DNA of 64,000 nt from Chryseobacterium gotjawalense (GCF_030012525.1 NZ_CP124855.1:3162001-3226000); one strand, 5' to 3'. Counted from the stretch's first letter, positions 26,815-36,383 are shown. Notes: generated by a model from the sequence alone, not told the origin. A program made the numbers and translations.

Positions 26815-28149
26815 ATGAACGTTACAGCGACCAACCACGATGAAGTAAGTGCGTTACTTACAGTTACATTAGATAAGTCAGATTATAAAGATAAAGTTGA
26901 AAAACAATTGATCAACTACGCCAAAAACGCACAAGTTCCTGGATTTAGAAAAGGGAAAGTGCCATTGAGCATGGTGAGAAAACAATATGAGGCAGGAATT
27001 GCTTTTGAAGAAATCAACAAACAGGTTTCAGACGCTTTGAACAATTACATTTCTGATAACAAATTGAAATTAGTTGGTCAGCCGGTTCCTCAGCCAGTTG
27101 AGGAATTAAATCACAATGCAGAGCAGCTTTCAGTTGGTTTTGAAGTGGGTTACGAACCAGATTTCACTATTGATTTGGCAAAATACGAAGCTCCTCATTT
27201 TAAAGTAGAAGCTTCTGAGAAAGAAATCGGTCAGAGCATCGAAAACATGCAGAAACGTTTCGCTGAGCAAGTTCCTCAGGAGGAAATCGCTGACGATTCT
27301 ACCGTTGCTTTGGAAATCAGCCAGGTGATTGAAGAAGGTGCAGAAGGTGAACACCACCATGCACCAAAAAACATCACCATTGATGCTACGAAAAAAGCAG
27401 CTTTTGAATTGGTAAAAGCTTTGAAAAAAGATGAATCAGTAAAAGTTTCTAAAGCAGATTTAGAGAAAAACGAAGAATTAGCGAAAGAACTAAGCTTCGG
27501 CAAAGAAGAAGTTGAGCATTTACACCACGATCAAATCGAGGTTAAGGTGAAAGATTTCTTCGGATTGAACTTAGCGGAATTAAATCAGGATTTATTCGAC
27601 AAAGTTTACGGCGAAGATACAATCAAGTCTGAAGAAGAATTGAAAGACAAAGTAAAAGCTGAATTGGATGAATATTTCCAACAAAACGCAGATGTTCATT
27701 TCGTAAATAAAATTTTAGCTCAAATCAACGAAAAAGAAGAAGTAAAACTTCCGGAAACTTTCTTGGTTAAATGGTTAATGTTCAGCAATGCGCAAATAAC
27801 TTCTGAAGACCAGGCGAAAGAAATCTTAGAAGCAGAAAAAAATCAGTTGAAATATCAGATCCTGGAAGGGAAATTGATGACTGACAACGAGATTACTTTG
27901 GATTACGCAGATATTTTAGGACAAGCGGAGCAATTGGTTCGTAATCAGTTAGCGATGTACGGAATTCACAATTTACCGGATGAAGAAGTACAGAAATATG
28001 CTGCTGATATGTTGAAAGATCAAGAGCAGGTCCGTCAGATTTCTTCTGAAGTTGGAATGGCGAAACTGAAAGACGTAATCTTAGAAAAAGCGACTAAAAA
28101 AGAAACCAAAATTTCTCATGATGAGTTTTTGGAAGAATTGAAAAAGTAA
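26815..28149 (+). CDS. tig: Trigger factor
   Basis: A 444-residue protein. The ribosome-binding signature GFRKGKVP is at about residues 42-49. The central region, which in E. coli is an FKBP-type prolyl isomerase, is poorly conserved here and contains a His-rich stretch (EGEHHHAP), as expected of divergent Bacteroidota trigger factors. The C-terminal chaperone arms follow. It holds nascent chains at the ribosome exit. Monocistronic, ending at a strong terminator. Confidence 0.93.
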   Translation: MNVTATNHDEVSALLTVTLDKSDYKDKVEKQLINYAKNAQVPGFRKGKVPLSMVRKQYEAGIAFEEINKQVSDALNNYISDNKLKLVGQPVPQPVEELNHNAEQLSVGFEVGYEPDFTIDLAKYEAPHFKVEASEKEIGQSIENMQKRFAEQVPQEEIADDSTVALEISQVIEEGAEGEHHHAPKNITIDATKKAAFELVKALKKDESVKVSKADLEKNEELAKELSFGKEEVEHLHHDQIEVKVKDFFGLNLAELNQDLFDKVYGEDTIKSEEELKDKVKAELDEYFQQNADVHFVNKILAQINEKEEVKLPETFLVKWLMFSNAQITSEDQAKEILEAEKNQLKYQILEGKLMTDNEITLDYADILGQAEQLVRNQLAMYGIHNLPDEEVQKYAADMLKDQEQVRQISSEVGMAKLKDVILEKATKKETKISHDEFLEELKK

Positions 28150-28166
28150 TTTTTTCTTTATAAATA

Positions 28167-28204
28167 TAAAATCCGTCCCGGTTAATTCGGGGCGGATTTT
28201 TTTT
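28167..28204 (+). terminator. tig terminator
   Basis: AAATCCGTCCCG-GTTAATT-CGGGGCGGATTT forms a long stem followed by a T run. Confidence 0.88.
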
Positions 28205-28229
28205 ATGTTTAAATGTAAACGGATAGAAT

Positions 28230-28874
28230 TTAATAACTGAATGATTCTACATTCTTGTTGCTGATAAGGTAAGTTTCCAGTTCTTCAATTTGTTGGTTGT
28301 TGATATGAAGATCCATGGTAATGAAAAGAGAATCGCCATGTTTTTCCAAAGCAATTTCGTAAGCGACTTTTGATAATTTTTTGATTTCCAGGATGATCGG
28401 TTTTTTCTGACTGATGGACTGCACCGGAATTTTAAATTTCAAAATCTTATTGTGATGGTAAGAAACAAAACTTCTGGTGAAGATTTTTGCAACATAGATC
28501 ACGATTAAGGCAGTTATCAGAAAAGTGAAGGCTATGAATATTTCACCAAAACCTATCGACATTCCGATGGCCGCTGCAATCCAAATAATTCCTGCAGTCG
28601 TTAAACCATACACACTAAATCCTTCTTTAAAAATAACTCCCGCTCCAAGAAAGCCAATCCCGCTCACAATATAGCTGGCAATCCTTGTCGGGTCGCCGCT
28701 TCCTGCTATTTTATAAGAAAGAATAGAGAAGAGTGTTGAACCCAGACAAATGATGGTAATCGTTTTTAAGCCTGCAGATTTGTCTTTCATTTCGCGTTCT
28801 AACCCCAGGATTAATCCGGCAACTAATGAAATGACCGCCTTGTAAATATCTAAAAGTTCAAAATGTTCTGACAT
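28230..28874 (-). CDS. MgtC/SapB family membrane protein
   Basis: A 214-residue protein with four to five membrane segments in the first 130 residues (AVISLVAGLILGLEREMKDKSAGLKT is diagnostic) and a soluble C-terminal domain. Members affect Mg2+ homeostasis or ATP synthase in other bacteria, but this branch is not characterised. It is the last gene of a three-gene operon (DUF6427, DUF3109, mgtC-like), 23 bases after the DUF3109 gene. Confidence 0.88.
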   Translation of the reverse strand: MSEHFELLDIYKAVISLVAGLILGLEREMKDKSAGLKTITIICLGSTLFSILSYKIAGSGDPTRIASYIVSGIGFLGAGVIFKEGFSVYGLTTAGIIWIAAAIGMSIGFGEIFIAFTFLITALIVIYVAKIFTRSFVSYHHNKILKFKIPVQSISQKKPIILEIKKLSKVAYEIALEKHGDSLFITMDLHINNQQIEELETYLISNKNVESFSY

Positions 28875-28897
28875 TTTTATTTAAAGGTATTAATTTT

Positions 28898-29482
28898 CTA
28901 CGAACCATATTCAATTTTCCATTCATCCGCAGCGTCGCATAAGGTTTTATAAAATTCTTCACCATATTTTCTGATGAGCGGCGTTTTTACAAATTTATAA
29001 ATGGGAACTTTTAATTCTTTTCCTAAGGCGCAGGCATCGCTGCAGATTTCCCATTTGTGGTAATTCAGTGCTGTGAAAGTTCTGTATTCATCCACACGAA
29101 TAGGATATAGGTGACAGGAAATCGGTTTTTGCCAGTCGACAGCGCCGTCTTCATAGGCTTTTTCAATCCCACATTTCGTGATTCCTTTATCGTCAAAAAT
29201 CACGTAAGCACATTCTTTTCCTTCAACCATCGGCGTTACATAATCATTATCGCTCGGGTCGAGAACCCAGGTTCCCTGCCTTTCGATGGCTTCTACACCT
29301 TCCGGTCTGAGATAGGGTTTTACCTGATCGAAAATCCTTTCGAGTATCAAGGTCTCGCTTTTATCCAAAGGAGCTCCTACGTCGCCTTCTACGCAACAGG
29401 CGCCTTTGCATTTGCTGAGGTTGCATACAAATTCTTCAGAAAAGATATCTTCGGAAATTAATTTATCGTCAATTTGAATCAT
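28898..29482 (-). CDS. DUF3109 family cysteine-rich protein
   Basis: A 194-residue protein with a conserved cysteine set: FVCNLSKCKGACC near residues 19-31, then further cysteines in the KCGIEK, SCHLYP and EICSDACALG motifs. The pattern resembles YkgJ-type metal- or Fe-S-binding proteins and is typical of DUF3109. Function is unknown. It is the middle gene of an operon, 9 bases after the DUF6427 gene. Confidence 0.88.
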   Translation of the reverse strand: MIQIDDKLISEDIFSEEFVCNLSKCKGACCVEGDVGAPLDKSETLILERIFDQVKPYLRPEGVEAIERQGTWVLDPSDNDYVTPMVEGKECAYVIFDDKGITKCGIEKAYEDGAVDWQKPISCHLYPIRVDEYRTFTALNYHKWEICSDACALGKELKVPIYKFVKTPLIRKYGEEFYKTLCDAADEWKIEYGS

Positions 29483-29491
29483 GATGTTGTA

Positions 29492-30397
29492 TTAAAAGAA
29501 ATTAAAATAAGTAGAGAGTTTAAAAATAAGCAGTGAAATGATAATAACCCATAAACTGACTTCCTGAATCCAGTATTTTTTAGTAAAACGAAGCATCCTG
29601 CTTAAAATAATGGAAGACGGCAAAGCCAGTAAAAGTAAATATTCAAATGTTTTTCCCATATAAAGGAAAAGGGTAATCAGTTGGGCTAAAGAAAATACCA
29701 GTAAAAAAGTATATTTGAATCTGCTGTTCGGACTTTTTTTATTGAAGTTCCTGAAATGATCCATTACCGCGTGAATCAGTAAAATGGCCACCGGACTTAA
29801 CCACAAAAGATGATCAAAATGGGGTTGTATTTTAAATCCGGTAAATGGGAAGTATACCTGATTCCAGGAATTCATGCCCAGAAAATAGGCAATCCCAAAA
29901 TAAGAAAGTGCCACCAGCAACATCCCAAAAAACAAACGGAAAATGTGCAGTCCAATGCGGTCGGAAGTGGCAATGATGTGAAAGATCACGAAAATCGACA
30001 TTGGCCAAGTGGTAGGAAGAAAGATAAAATTGAGCGCCAGAATCGATCCCACCAAAATGTAAGAGAAATTACGGATAGAAATATTATCATTCGTTAACAG
30101 CAAAAGAATAATCGAATTGGTGAACAGCGAAACAGCAATTCCGATATCTAAATCACCCGGATATAAGGCAAAAATAAAGACGGTATATAAAAAAAGGGGC
30201 AGATGGGTTTGATAATTCAGCGCAACCGCATTAAAACAAAAATATCCTAAAGCAACTCCTCCAAAAGTTATTACTGCTGAAATAATTTCTAAAGTATTGA
30301 AGTCCAATATATTGAAGCTAATTACTATTAAAAGAAGAATCCCAATATAAACGGGGACTGAAAAAATATTGCTTTCTTTTGAAAGTAATCGAAACAT
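29492..30397 (-). CDS. DUF6427 family polytopic membrane protein
   Basis: A 301-residue integral membrane protein with about eight hydrophobic segments and a flavobacterial signature at the N-terminus (MFRLLSKESNIFSVPVYIGI). Relatives are found across Flavobacteriia beside DUF6341, which lies divergently here. No biochemical function is known. It starts the three-gene minus-strand operon. Confidence 0.8.
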   Translation of the reverse strand: MFRLLSKESNIFSVPVYIGILLLIVISFNILDFNTLEIISAVITFGGVALGYFCFNAVALNYQTHLPLFLYTVFIFALYPGDLDIGIAVSLFTNSIILLLLTNDNISIRNFSYILVGSILALNFIFLPTTWPMSIFVIFHIIATSDRIGLHIFRLFFGMLLVALSYFGIAYFLGMNSWNQVYFPFTGFKIQPHFDHLLWLSPVAILLIHAVMDHFRNFNKKSPNSRFKYTFLLVFSLAQLITLFLYMGKTFEYLLLLALPSSIILSRMLRFTKKYWIQEVSLWVIIISLLIFKLSTYFNFF

Positions 30398-30403
30398 TTT
30401 TTA

Positions 30404-30411
30404 TAAATTTG
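30404..30411 (+). promoter_or_regulatory. Promoter box for the DUF6341 gene (TAAATTTG)
   Basis: TAAATTTG is 28 bases upstream of the start codon at 30440, in the 42-base divergent gap. Confidence 0.5.
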
Positions 30412-30439
30412 TGCAAAGTTAATTTAAAAAAGGAAAATA

Positions 30440-30676
30440 ATGACGTCTTTCTTCTTATTCTTAAGCAGTGTGTTCAAATGGTCTTTCGGTTTTTTTGATT
30501 TCGCAGGAAATGTAATAAACTGGATTTTATTCTTGGTCGCATCTGCAATATTTACTTATTGGTGCTATGTTTTGGTTGCAAAATTGGGTGGCGACAAGGA
30601 TAAAGAGTATTTCTCACCAACAGAAGGAAATCATCCTTACTACGACCCGAAAATTTATAAAAAAGAAAGTAAATAA
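30440..30676 (+). CDS. DUF6341 family small membrane protein
   Basis: A 78-residue protein with one or two hydrophobic segments (residues about 5-55) and a polar tail ending HPYYDPKIYKKESK. The arrangement beside DUF6427 matches a conserved flavobacterial neighbourhood. Function is unknown. A bidirectional terminator at 30696-30727 separates it from the usp gene. Confidence 0.75.
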   Translation: MTSFFLFLSSVFKWSFGFFDFAGNVINWILFLVASAIFTYWCYVLVAKLGGDKDKEYFSPTEGNHPYYDPKIYKKESK

Positions 30677-30695
30677 TTGATATCCTATTTACAAT

Positions 30696-30727
30696 AAAAA
30701 TCCCGAAATTTTTAGTTTCGGGATTTT
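30696..30727. terminator. Bidirectional terminator between the DUF6341 and usp genes
   Basis: AAAAATCCCGAAA and TTTCGGGATTTT form a symmetric stem with A and T runs on both sides, so it serves both convergent genes. Confidence 0.85.
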
Positions 30728-30737
30728 CTGTTTTCTA

Positions 30738-31172
30738 TTAGTGAATCGGAATCACCAGTACCGGAATCGGTGAACGTCTGGTTAATTCTTTGGTTAAACT
30801 GCCTACAAAAACGTCGTACATATTGCTTCTTCCGTGGGAACCCATTACGATATATCCTGCCGTTTTATCTTTTGCGTATTCCAGAATAATATCGCCTGCA
30901 ACACCTTGTTTTAGCAAGTGCTCACAATCAATACCCTGTGCGATGATGCGTTGTTCAATGGTATTTAGCTGGAGCAGTTCCTGCTTAATTTCATTTTGCT
31001 CCACTTCGGGGAAATATTGAAATCCCATATCACCAATCGCAAAACCGATATCCGACGGTGCCACGTGAATAAGGTATATTTTCCCGCTGGTTTCTTTTGC
31101 GAATTTCACAGCTCCTTCGACTAATTTATCGGTCGCTTCTGAAAAATCGACTGGTAGAATAATGTTTATCAT
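30738..31172 (-). CDS. Universal stress protein, ATP-binding type
   Basis: A 144-residue UspA-fold protein. The C-terminal GSHGRSNMYDVFVGSLTKE fits the G-x2-G-x9-G-(S/T) nucleotide-binding motif, so it belongs to the ATP-binding class. The N-terminus MINIILPVDFSEATDKLVEG is standard. Single-domain, monocistronic. The stress condition cannot be read from the sequence. Confidence 0.93.
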   Translation of the reverse strand: MINIILPVDFSEATDKLVEGAVKFAKETSGKIYLIHVAPSDIGFAIGDMGFQYFPEVEQNEIKQELLQLNTIEQRIIAQGIDCEHLLKQGVAGDIILEYAKDKTAGYIVMGSHGRSNMYDVFVGSLTKELTRRSPIPVLVIPIH

Positions 31173-31230
31173 GATCTTAAATTTTGTTCATTAAAGTTAC
31201 AGATATTTACTGACACTGTCAAAAACTAAG

Positions 31231-31839
31231 TTACTGGATTCGCAAATCAAAAACTTTCCGGTCTTCCAGAAACGCTTCCAGTATATCGTTTTCCGAAACT
31301 TTGCCCACTCCTTTTGGCGTTCCCGTGAAAATTAAATCGCCGACTCTTAACGTAAAGTACTGGGAAACAAATGCGATTATTTTTTCCGGTGAGAAGATCA
31401 TCATCGAAGTATTTCCGTCCTGAACTTTTTCTTTATTTTTATTTAAAGAAAAGTTTAAGTTATTGAGGTCAAAATCTTCTTTTTTATAAAAGTCAGAAAG
31501 AACAGCACTTCCATCGAAACCTTTTGCCAGTTCCCACGGAAGTCCTTTTGCTTTGAGCTGACTTTGTAAATCTCTCGCCGTAAAATCGATTCCCAAAGCG
31601 ATTTCATCGTAATGTTTACCGGCATTTTCTTCCTGAACGTATTTTCCGCCTTTTGATATTTTCAGTACGACTTCCAGTTCGTAATGAATGTCATTCGAGA
31701 ATTCAGGAATATAAAAGTCGCTGCCTTTTTTTAAAACCGCCGTATCGGGTTTCATAAAGATAACAGGACTTTCCGGTATTTCATTTCCGAGTTCCTTGGC
31801 GTGGTCTGCGTAATTTCTGCCGATGCAAATGATTTTCAT
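31231..31839 (-). CDS. Fumarylacetoacetate hydrolase family protein
   Basis: A 202-residue FAH-fold protein beginning MKIICIGRNYADHAKELGNE, with metal-binding HYELEVVL and the conserved GIDFTARDLQ and FTGTPKGVG. Small members act as acylpyruvases or oxaloacetate decarboxylases; the substrate here is unknown. It is the last gene of an operon, two bases after the orphan secreted gene, which follows a DnaQ-like exonuclease. Confidence 0.9.
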   Translation of the reverse strand: MKIICIGRNYADHAKELGNEIPESPVIFMKPDTAVLKKGSDFYIPEFSNDIHYELEVVLKISKGGKYVQEENAGKHYDEIALGIDFTARDLQSQLKAKGLPWELAKGFDGSAVLSDFYKKEDFDLNNLNFSLNKNKEKVQDGNTSMMIFSPEKIIAFVSQYFTLRVGDLIFTGTPKGVGKVSENDILEAFLEDRKVFDLRIQ

Positions 31840-31841
31840 AA

Positions 31842-32696
31842 TTAATAATATAAAATTTCTCTTGTTGTGATGGAAAATAATTTATTCTGATTATTATATG
31901 ATTTTCTTTCAATCCAATTTCCTTCTCCGTCAAACAAATATTTAAATGTAAGCGTTAAAGTTGTAATTCCAGAATTGTTTTTCCACTTTTTTTCTATGAT
32001 ATTACATTTGTTATCAAAAATTCGAAATTCGCTTGTAGAAGTTTGGTAAGAATAAATAATGCGATCTTCAGAGTCAAAATCTCTACAATTTTGGTTTACG
32101 ATTCTTGTGAATTTTTCAGTGGGCTTTCCGTCTATATCAAATTCCTCAAATTGAATTATTCTGTTCTTATTATTATAAACAAATATTTTTTTGTAAATAA
32201 TTTCATTTTCAGAATGAAAAGTTTTTGATATTTCAATATTTTGATTCTGAATAAATTTTTCTGTTAATCCTTTAAAATCACCTTTTATATTAATCTTTAA
32301 TGTAACCGTGTCATTTGGATATTTGTAAACCCATTGTAACGTATCAATATCTTTAAATTCAGTTAATAGGTAAATTTCTCTATTTAGTTTCCTGTCTTTA
32401 TATTCAAAATATTGTTTACTTGAAATTTTATCTTTTCCGTCAAAATTCTTAATTCCTTCTTTGTAAATGATGAAGCCGTCCCGATTCAATTCATAATTGA
32501 AACTTTCTGGTATTAGAACGCCAGTATTAAAAGTAATTTTGTTATTTCTAATATTTACCTCGTATTTTCTTTCTTTAATTTCCCTGACATTTCCTTTTAA
32601 ATTGTTGATTAATAAATCATTCGAATTAAGTTTTTCTCTTATTTGTGCGGAGAAAATTGTCGATATAAACGTAAGTAAAAGAATAAAAACTTTCAT
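31842..32696 (-). CDS. Secreted protein of unknown function in an operon
   Basis: A 284-residue protein with a signal peptide (MKVFILLLTFISTIFSAQ) and a beta-rich mature part containing LKGNVREIKERKYEV near residue 34 and repeated Y/F-x-N/D-x-K patterns (YNNKNRI, FDGEGNW) that recall RHS/YD-like secreted proteins. I do not recognise a named family. It is wedged with one- and two-base gaps between a DnaQ-like exonuclease gene and an FAH gene and looks more AT-rich than both, so it may be a later insertion. Confidence 0.6.
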   Translation of the reverse strand: MKVFILLLTFISTIFSAQIREKLNSNDLLINNLKGNVREIKERKYEVNIRNNKITFNTGVLIPESFNYELNRDGFIIYKEGIKNFDGKDKISSKQYFEYKDRKLNREIYLLTEFKDIDTLQWVYKYPNDTVTLKINIKGDFKGLTEKFIQNQNIEISKTFHSENEIIYKKIFVYNNKNRIIQFEEFDIDGKPTEKFTRIVNQNCRDFDSEDRIIYSYQTSTSEFRIFDNKCNIIEKKWKNNSGITTLTLTFKYLFDGEGNWIERKSYNNQNKLFSITTREILYY

Positions 32697-32697
32697 G

Positions 32698-33462
32698 TCA
32701 AAATTTTGATCTCAACTGAATACCCGTCAGAACTTTCTTGGTATATAAAGGGAAATCAGCATTTTGAATCCAGCCGTAATAGCCCAGATCTTTCTGAAAA
32801 ACTTCTTTCACTCTTTGGCCTTTGTATTTTCCGAAAGTGAAAACTTCTTTTTCCTCTTTGTCAAAAGCGATAAAACCTGCCAAATCAGCAAATTTATGAT
32901 GAGAAGAAATCTCACTTAATCCAGCAATATCATTTGGTAAATCGTCGTAATGGCCGACCTGCGCGTCTATCACTTCGAAAGTTGCCAAAACATCTGCTTC
33001 CGCGGAATGCGCGTTGATCAGTTCTTTTTTGCAGTAAAACTGATAAGCAGCCGTCAGGTTTCTCGGTTCCATTTTATGAAAAATAGTTTGTGCGTCGATC
33101 AGCTTGAATTTACTCAAATCGAAATCTAAACCGGCACGCAGTAATTCTTCAGCAAGAAGCGGAACATCAAATCGGTTAGAATTAAATCCGCCCAAATCTG
33201 AGCCCGCAATCATCTCCATTATTTTGGAGGCAATTTCTTTGAAGGTTGGAGCATCTTGCACTCTTTCATCTGTAATTCCGTGGATTGCAGAAGATTCTGC
33301 CGGAATCGCCATTTCTGGATTTACCAACCAGGTTTTGCTTTCTCTGGAAGCATCAGGATTGACTTTTAAAATACAGATTTCTACAATCCTGTCTTTTGCA
33401 ACCTGAGTTCCCGTAGTTTCTAAATCAAATACACAAAGCGGTTTATGGAGTTTTAAATTCAT
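32698..33462 (-). CDS. DnaQ-like 3'-5' exonuclease with DUF3820-type tail
   Basis: A 254-residue protein from the chosen start MNLKLHKPLCVFDLETTGTQ; an earlier ATG adds only eight residues. The DEDDh exonuclease motifs are FDLETTG, the GFNSNRFDVPLL region and HSAEADVLAT. The C-terminal ~50 residues (VFTFGKYKGQRVKEVFQKD) resemble the small DUF3820-type domain. The protein probably acts in DNA repair or RNA processing. First gene of the operon with the secreted orphan and the FAH gene. Confidence 0.88.
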   Translation of the reverse strand: MNLKLHKPLCVFDLETTGTQVAKDRIVEICILKVNPDASRESKTWLVNPEMAIPAESSAIHGITDERVQDAPTFKEIASKIMEMIAGSDLGGFNSNRFDVPLLAEELLRAGLDFDLSKFKLIDAQTIFHKMEPRNLTAAYQFYCKKELINAHSAEADVLATFEVIDAQVGHYDDLPNDIAGLSEISSHHKFADLAGFIAFDKEEKEVFTFGKYKGQRVKEVFQKDLGYYGWIQNADFPLYTKKVLTGIQLRSKF

Positions 33463-33541
33463 TTTTTTATTTTTAATAAGGATCAATCGTGACTTTTCCG
33501 ATTGAATTAAATTTTGTGAATTAAATTATTGAAAGTATCTT

Positions 33542-34258
33542 TTATCCTTTCAACTGTTTTTGAAAAATTACCGATATTAATATATAATACAGCATTGCCA
33601 ATGGGATTCCGACCGTTTTAAAGAGGATTAATAGTAAGATTACACCAATTAACAGCGCAACCTTCGGATAATTGTCTTCCAGCTTCATTGATTTGAATTT
33701 CAGCGAGATCATTTTTATCGGGCTGACCAAAAGCCAGGACAGAATAATGGTGATTACAATTAAATACGCAGGATTTTCAAAAATCGCTTTAAAACTTTCA
33801 TTTTCTAAATAAGCGTAGTACAAACCGAAAATTAAAATGGTGTTCGATGGCGTATTCAAACCTTTGAAATAATAAGTTTGCTCATCATCCAGATTGAAAA
33901 TCGCCAGTCTTAAACAGGAAAATAAAGTTACAAAAAGGCCGATGTATTTAATTTCAAACGGAAGTTCCATTCCGAATAGTAGGTTGCCAAACGGTTCAAG
34001 GGCTTTAAATATTACGATTCCCGGCAATAATCCGAAACTCACCATGTCGGCCAGTGAATCTAACTGAAGGCCAAGTTCAGAATTCGATTTCATCGCTCTG
34101 GCGATAAATCCGTCGAAGAAATCTAATATTAAGGAAAGGATAATGCAGATCGCAGTGGTTTGATAATCACCATTAATTAAGTGGATTACACCAACACTGC
34201 CGGAAAATAAATTAGCGAGCGTAACAGCATTCGCCAGATTGTTCTTGATAAAATTCAT
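33542..34258 (-). CDS. pssA: CDP-diacylglycerol-serine O-phosphatidyltransferase
   Basis: A protein of about 238 residues from the start MNFIKNNLANAVTLANLFSG; the ATG at 34348 would add a poorly conserved extension. The CDP-alcohol phosphatidyltransferase signature is complete: DFFDGFIARAMKSNSELG followed by LDSLADMVSFG. Several membrane helices follow. It makes phosphatidylserine, the precursor of phosphatidylethanolamine, at the inner membrane. The pgsA-like alternative is less likely given the SLADMVSFG form. Confidence 0.9.
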   Translation of the reverse strand: MNFIKNNLANAVTLANLFSGSVGVIHLINGDYQTTAICIILSLILDFFDGFIARAMKSNSELGLQLDSLADMVSFGLLPGIVIFKALEPFGNLLFGMELPFEIKYIGLFVTLFSCLRLAIFNLDDEQTYYFKGLNTPSNTILIFGLYYAYLENESFKAIFENPAYLIVITIILSWLLVSPIKMISLKFKSMKLEDNYPKVALLIGVILLLILFKTVGIPLAMLYYILISVIFQKQLKG

Positions 34259-34425
34259 TTTTAAGTTCAGTTTTTTTAAGGTCCGATGAAACATCTTTAG
34301 ACGATGAAGTCCGCTGGAGCTACTTTTACCCGTATGTTTCAGAAGCACAAAAGTAAGGTTTTTATTAAAATTAATTTTCAGCTTTTTAGAATTGAATTTT
34401 AAATGATTTAAAATTCTAAATATTG

Positions 34426-34433
34426 TAAATTTG
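34426..34433 (+). promoter_or_regulatory. Promoter box for the LTA synthase-like gene (TAAATTTG)
   Basis: TAAATTTG lies 24 bases upstream of the start codon at 34458. Confidence 0.5.
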
Positions 34434-34457
34434 CACCATTAATTTGAACAAGTTTTA

Positions 34458-36383
34458 ATGAAAGAAATTAGATTTCAAGAAATTTTCGCCTTACTCTACC
34501 GAATCGTGCTCGCCTTTTTTTTCTATCAGATTGCACGGCTGCTCTTTTGGTTTTTTAATAAAAATTTGATTCCCGTTGACAGTATTTCAGAATATCTGAA
34601 TTTGGCTTATCACGGAATTGCCTTTGATACAACGGCGATTCTGTATGTGAATTCGCTGTTCATTCTTTTGAGTCTTATTCCCGTTATCATCAATACCCAA
34701 AAAGCGTATCACAAATTTTTGTTTTATCTTTATTTCATTACCAATGGGATTTCCTACGGCATGAATTTCGGTGATTTCGTCTATTTTAAATTTTCTCAGG
34801 CACGGTTGACAACCGCCGCCATGAATGTTGCGCAGCATGAAAGCAATATTGGTAAAGTTTTTTTATTGTCGGTTGCGGAACATCCATTCGTGATTGTGTG
34901 GTTTGTGATTTTAATGGCTCTCTGGATTTTCCTTTATAAAAAGGTGAAAGTTTCGCCTAGAAAACCATTAAAATTAGTTCCTTATTTTATTTTTTCTGTA
35001 CTCACGCTATGTTTAACTGTTCTGCTTGTTGTAGGTGGGATTCGAGGCGATTTCAAGCATTCAACACGCCCGATTAATTTGGTGGATGCCAACCGGCACG
35101 TTACCAAACCGGTTCAGGCAAATATCGTTCTGAACAGTGTTTTTTCCTTTTTCAGAACGATGAATACCAACAATTTTCAGGAAGTTCATTTTGTTACTGA
35201 AAAGTTTATTGATGAAAATATAGCTGCTGATAAGTTATACCCGCGGGAAGGAGTTGACCCAAAACCCAACGTGGTTATTTTCATCCTCGAAAGTTTTGGA
35301 AAAGAATATTCCGGGGCTTTTAATAAAAATACAAAAATCAAGGATTTTGTTTCCTATACTCCGTTTTTCGATAGTTTAGCTACCCAAAGTTTAATTGCGA
35401 CCAACGCTTTTGCCAATGGGAGACAGTCCATCCATGGAATGAGTTCTGTGCTGGCAGGAATCCCGAGTTTGAAAGATGCGTTTACCAGTTCACCTTATTC
35501 AAATCAGAAAATTCAGTCGATTGTTTCGGTTTCAAATGATATGGGCTATGATACTTCGTTCTTTCATGGCGCGCCAAACGGGTCGATGGGCTTTCTGGGT
35601 TTCGGCAATATTTTGGGTTTCAAACATTATTACGGAAAAACAGAGTATAATAATGATGCAGATTTCGACGGAATGTGGGGGATTTGGGACGAGCCGTTTT
35701 TTCAGTATTTCGCGAAAACTTTAGATAAGAAGAAAAGTCCTTTTATGGCAACTTTGTTTTCGGTTTCATCGCATCATCCTTTTAAGGTTCCGGAAAAGTA
35801 TCAGGGTAAATTTAAAAAAGGTCCGCTGGAAATTCATGAACCGATTGGCTACACTGATTTTGCGTTAAAGCAGTTCTTCAAAACCGCAGAGAAAATGCCT
35901 TGGTTCAACAATACGATATTTGTTTTTGTAGCCGATCACACCAATCAGGTTGCCTATCCGGAATATGAAAAATCAATGAACCGGTTTTCAATTCCCATTC
36001 TGTTTTATTCTCCTAATCCAAAATATCACTTGAAAGGAGAAATTACAGAACCTGCTCAGCAAATTGATATTTATCCAACTTTAGCTGATTTAATGGGTTA
36101 CAACAAAAAAATAAGAAGTTGGGGAAGAAGTTTGGTGTCAAATAAAAGCGAAGATTACATTGTGGTCAATTCGGATTCTATTAATGAGCAGTTCATGATT
36201 GGGAATTATATTTATTTATTTAACGGGAAAGAAGTGACCGGGATTTACAATATCTCCGATAAAGGTTTGGAGCAAAACCTTATTAACAAAGTGAAAAACC
36301 CGGAAATGGAAAAAGGCATTCTTTTGAGTAAAGCTTGGTATCAGGATTATATGAATCGGGTAATCACCAGGAAATTGAATTAA
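34458..36383 (+). CDS. LTA synthase/sulfatase-family membrane phosphotransferase
   Basis: A 641-residue protein with about five N-terminal membrane helices (to about residue 195) and an extracytoplasmic sulfatase-fold domain. Metal-site residues are visible in NVVIFILESFGKEYSG and FVADHTNQ. NGRQSIHGMSS places Ser324 where LtaS has its nucleophilic Thr. Gram-negative members transfer phosphoethanolamine or glycerol-phosphate to envelope glycans or lipids; the acceptor here is unknown. It stands alone beside pssA. Confidence 0.88.
   Translation: MKEIRFQEIFALLYRIVLAFFFYQIARLLFWFFNKNLIPVDSISEYLNLAYHGIAFDTTAILYVNSLFILLSLIPVIINTQKAYHKFLFYLYFITNGISYGMNFGDFVYFKFSQARLTTAAMNVAQHESNIGKVFLLSVAEHPFVIVWFVILMALWIFLYKKVKVSPRKPLKLVPYFIFSVLTLCLTVLLVVGGIRGDFKHSTRPINLVDANRHVTKPVQANIVLNSVFSFFRTMNTNNFQEVHFVTEKFIDENIAADKLYPREGVDPKPNVVIFILESFGKEYSGAFNKNTKIKDFVSYTPFFDSLATQSLIATNAFANGRQSIHGMSSVLAGIPSLKDAFTSSPYSNQKIQSIVSVSNDMGYDTSFFHGAPNGSMGFLGFGNILGFKHYYGKTEYNNDADFDGMWGIWDEPFFQYFAKTLDKKKSPFMATLFSVSSHHPFKVPEKYQGKFKKGPLEIHEPIGYTDFALKQFFKTAEKMPWFNNTIFVFVADHTNQVAYPEYEKSMNRFSIPILFYSPNPKYHLKGEITEPAQQIDIYPTLADLMGYNKKIRSWGRSLVSNKSEDYIVVNSDSINEQFMIGNYIYLFNGKEVTGIYNISDKGLEQNLINKVKNPEMEKGILLSKAWYQDYMNRVITRKLN

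Noticed and set aside
26815-28149. Damaged trigger factor because the isomerase domain is poorly conserved
   Set aside because: Divergent or degenerate isomerase domains are normal in Bacteroidota trigger factors; the ribosome-binding motif is intact.
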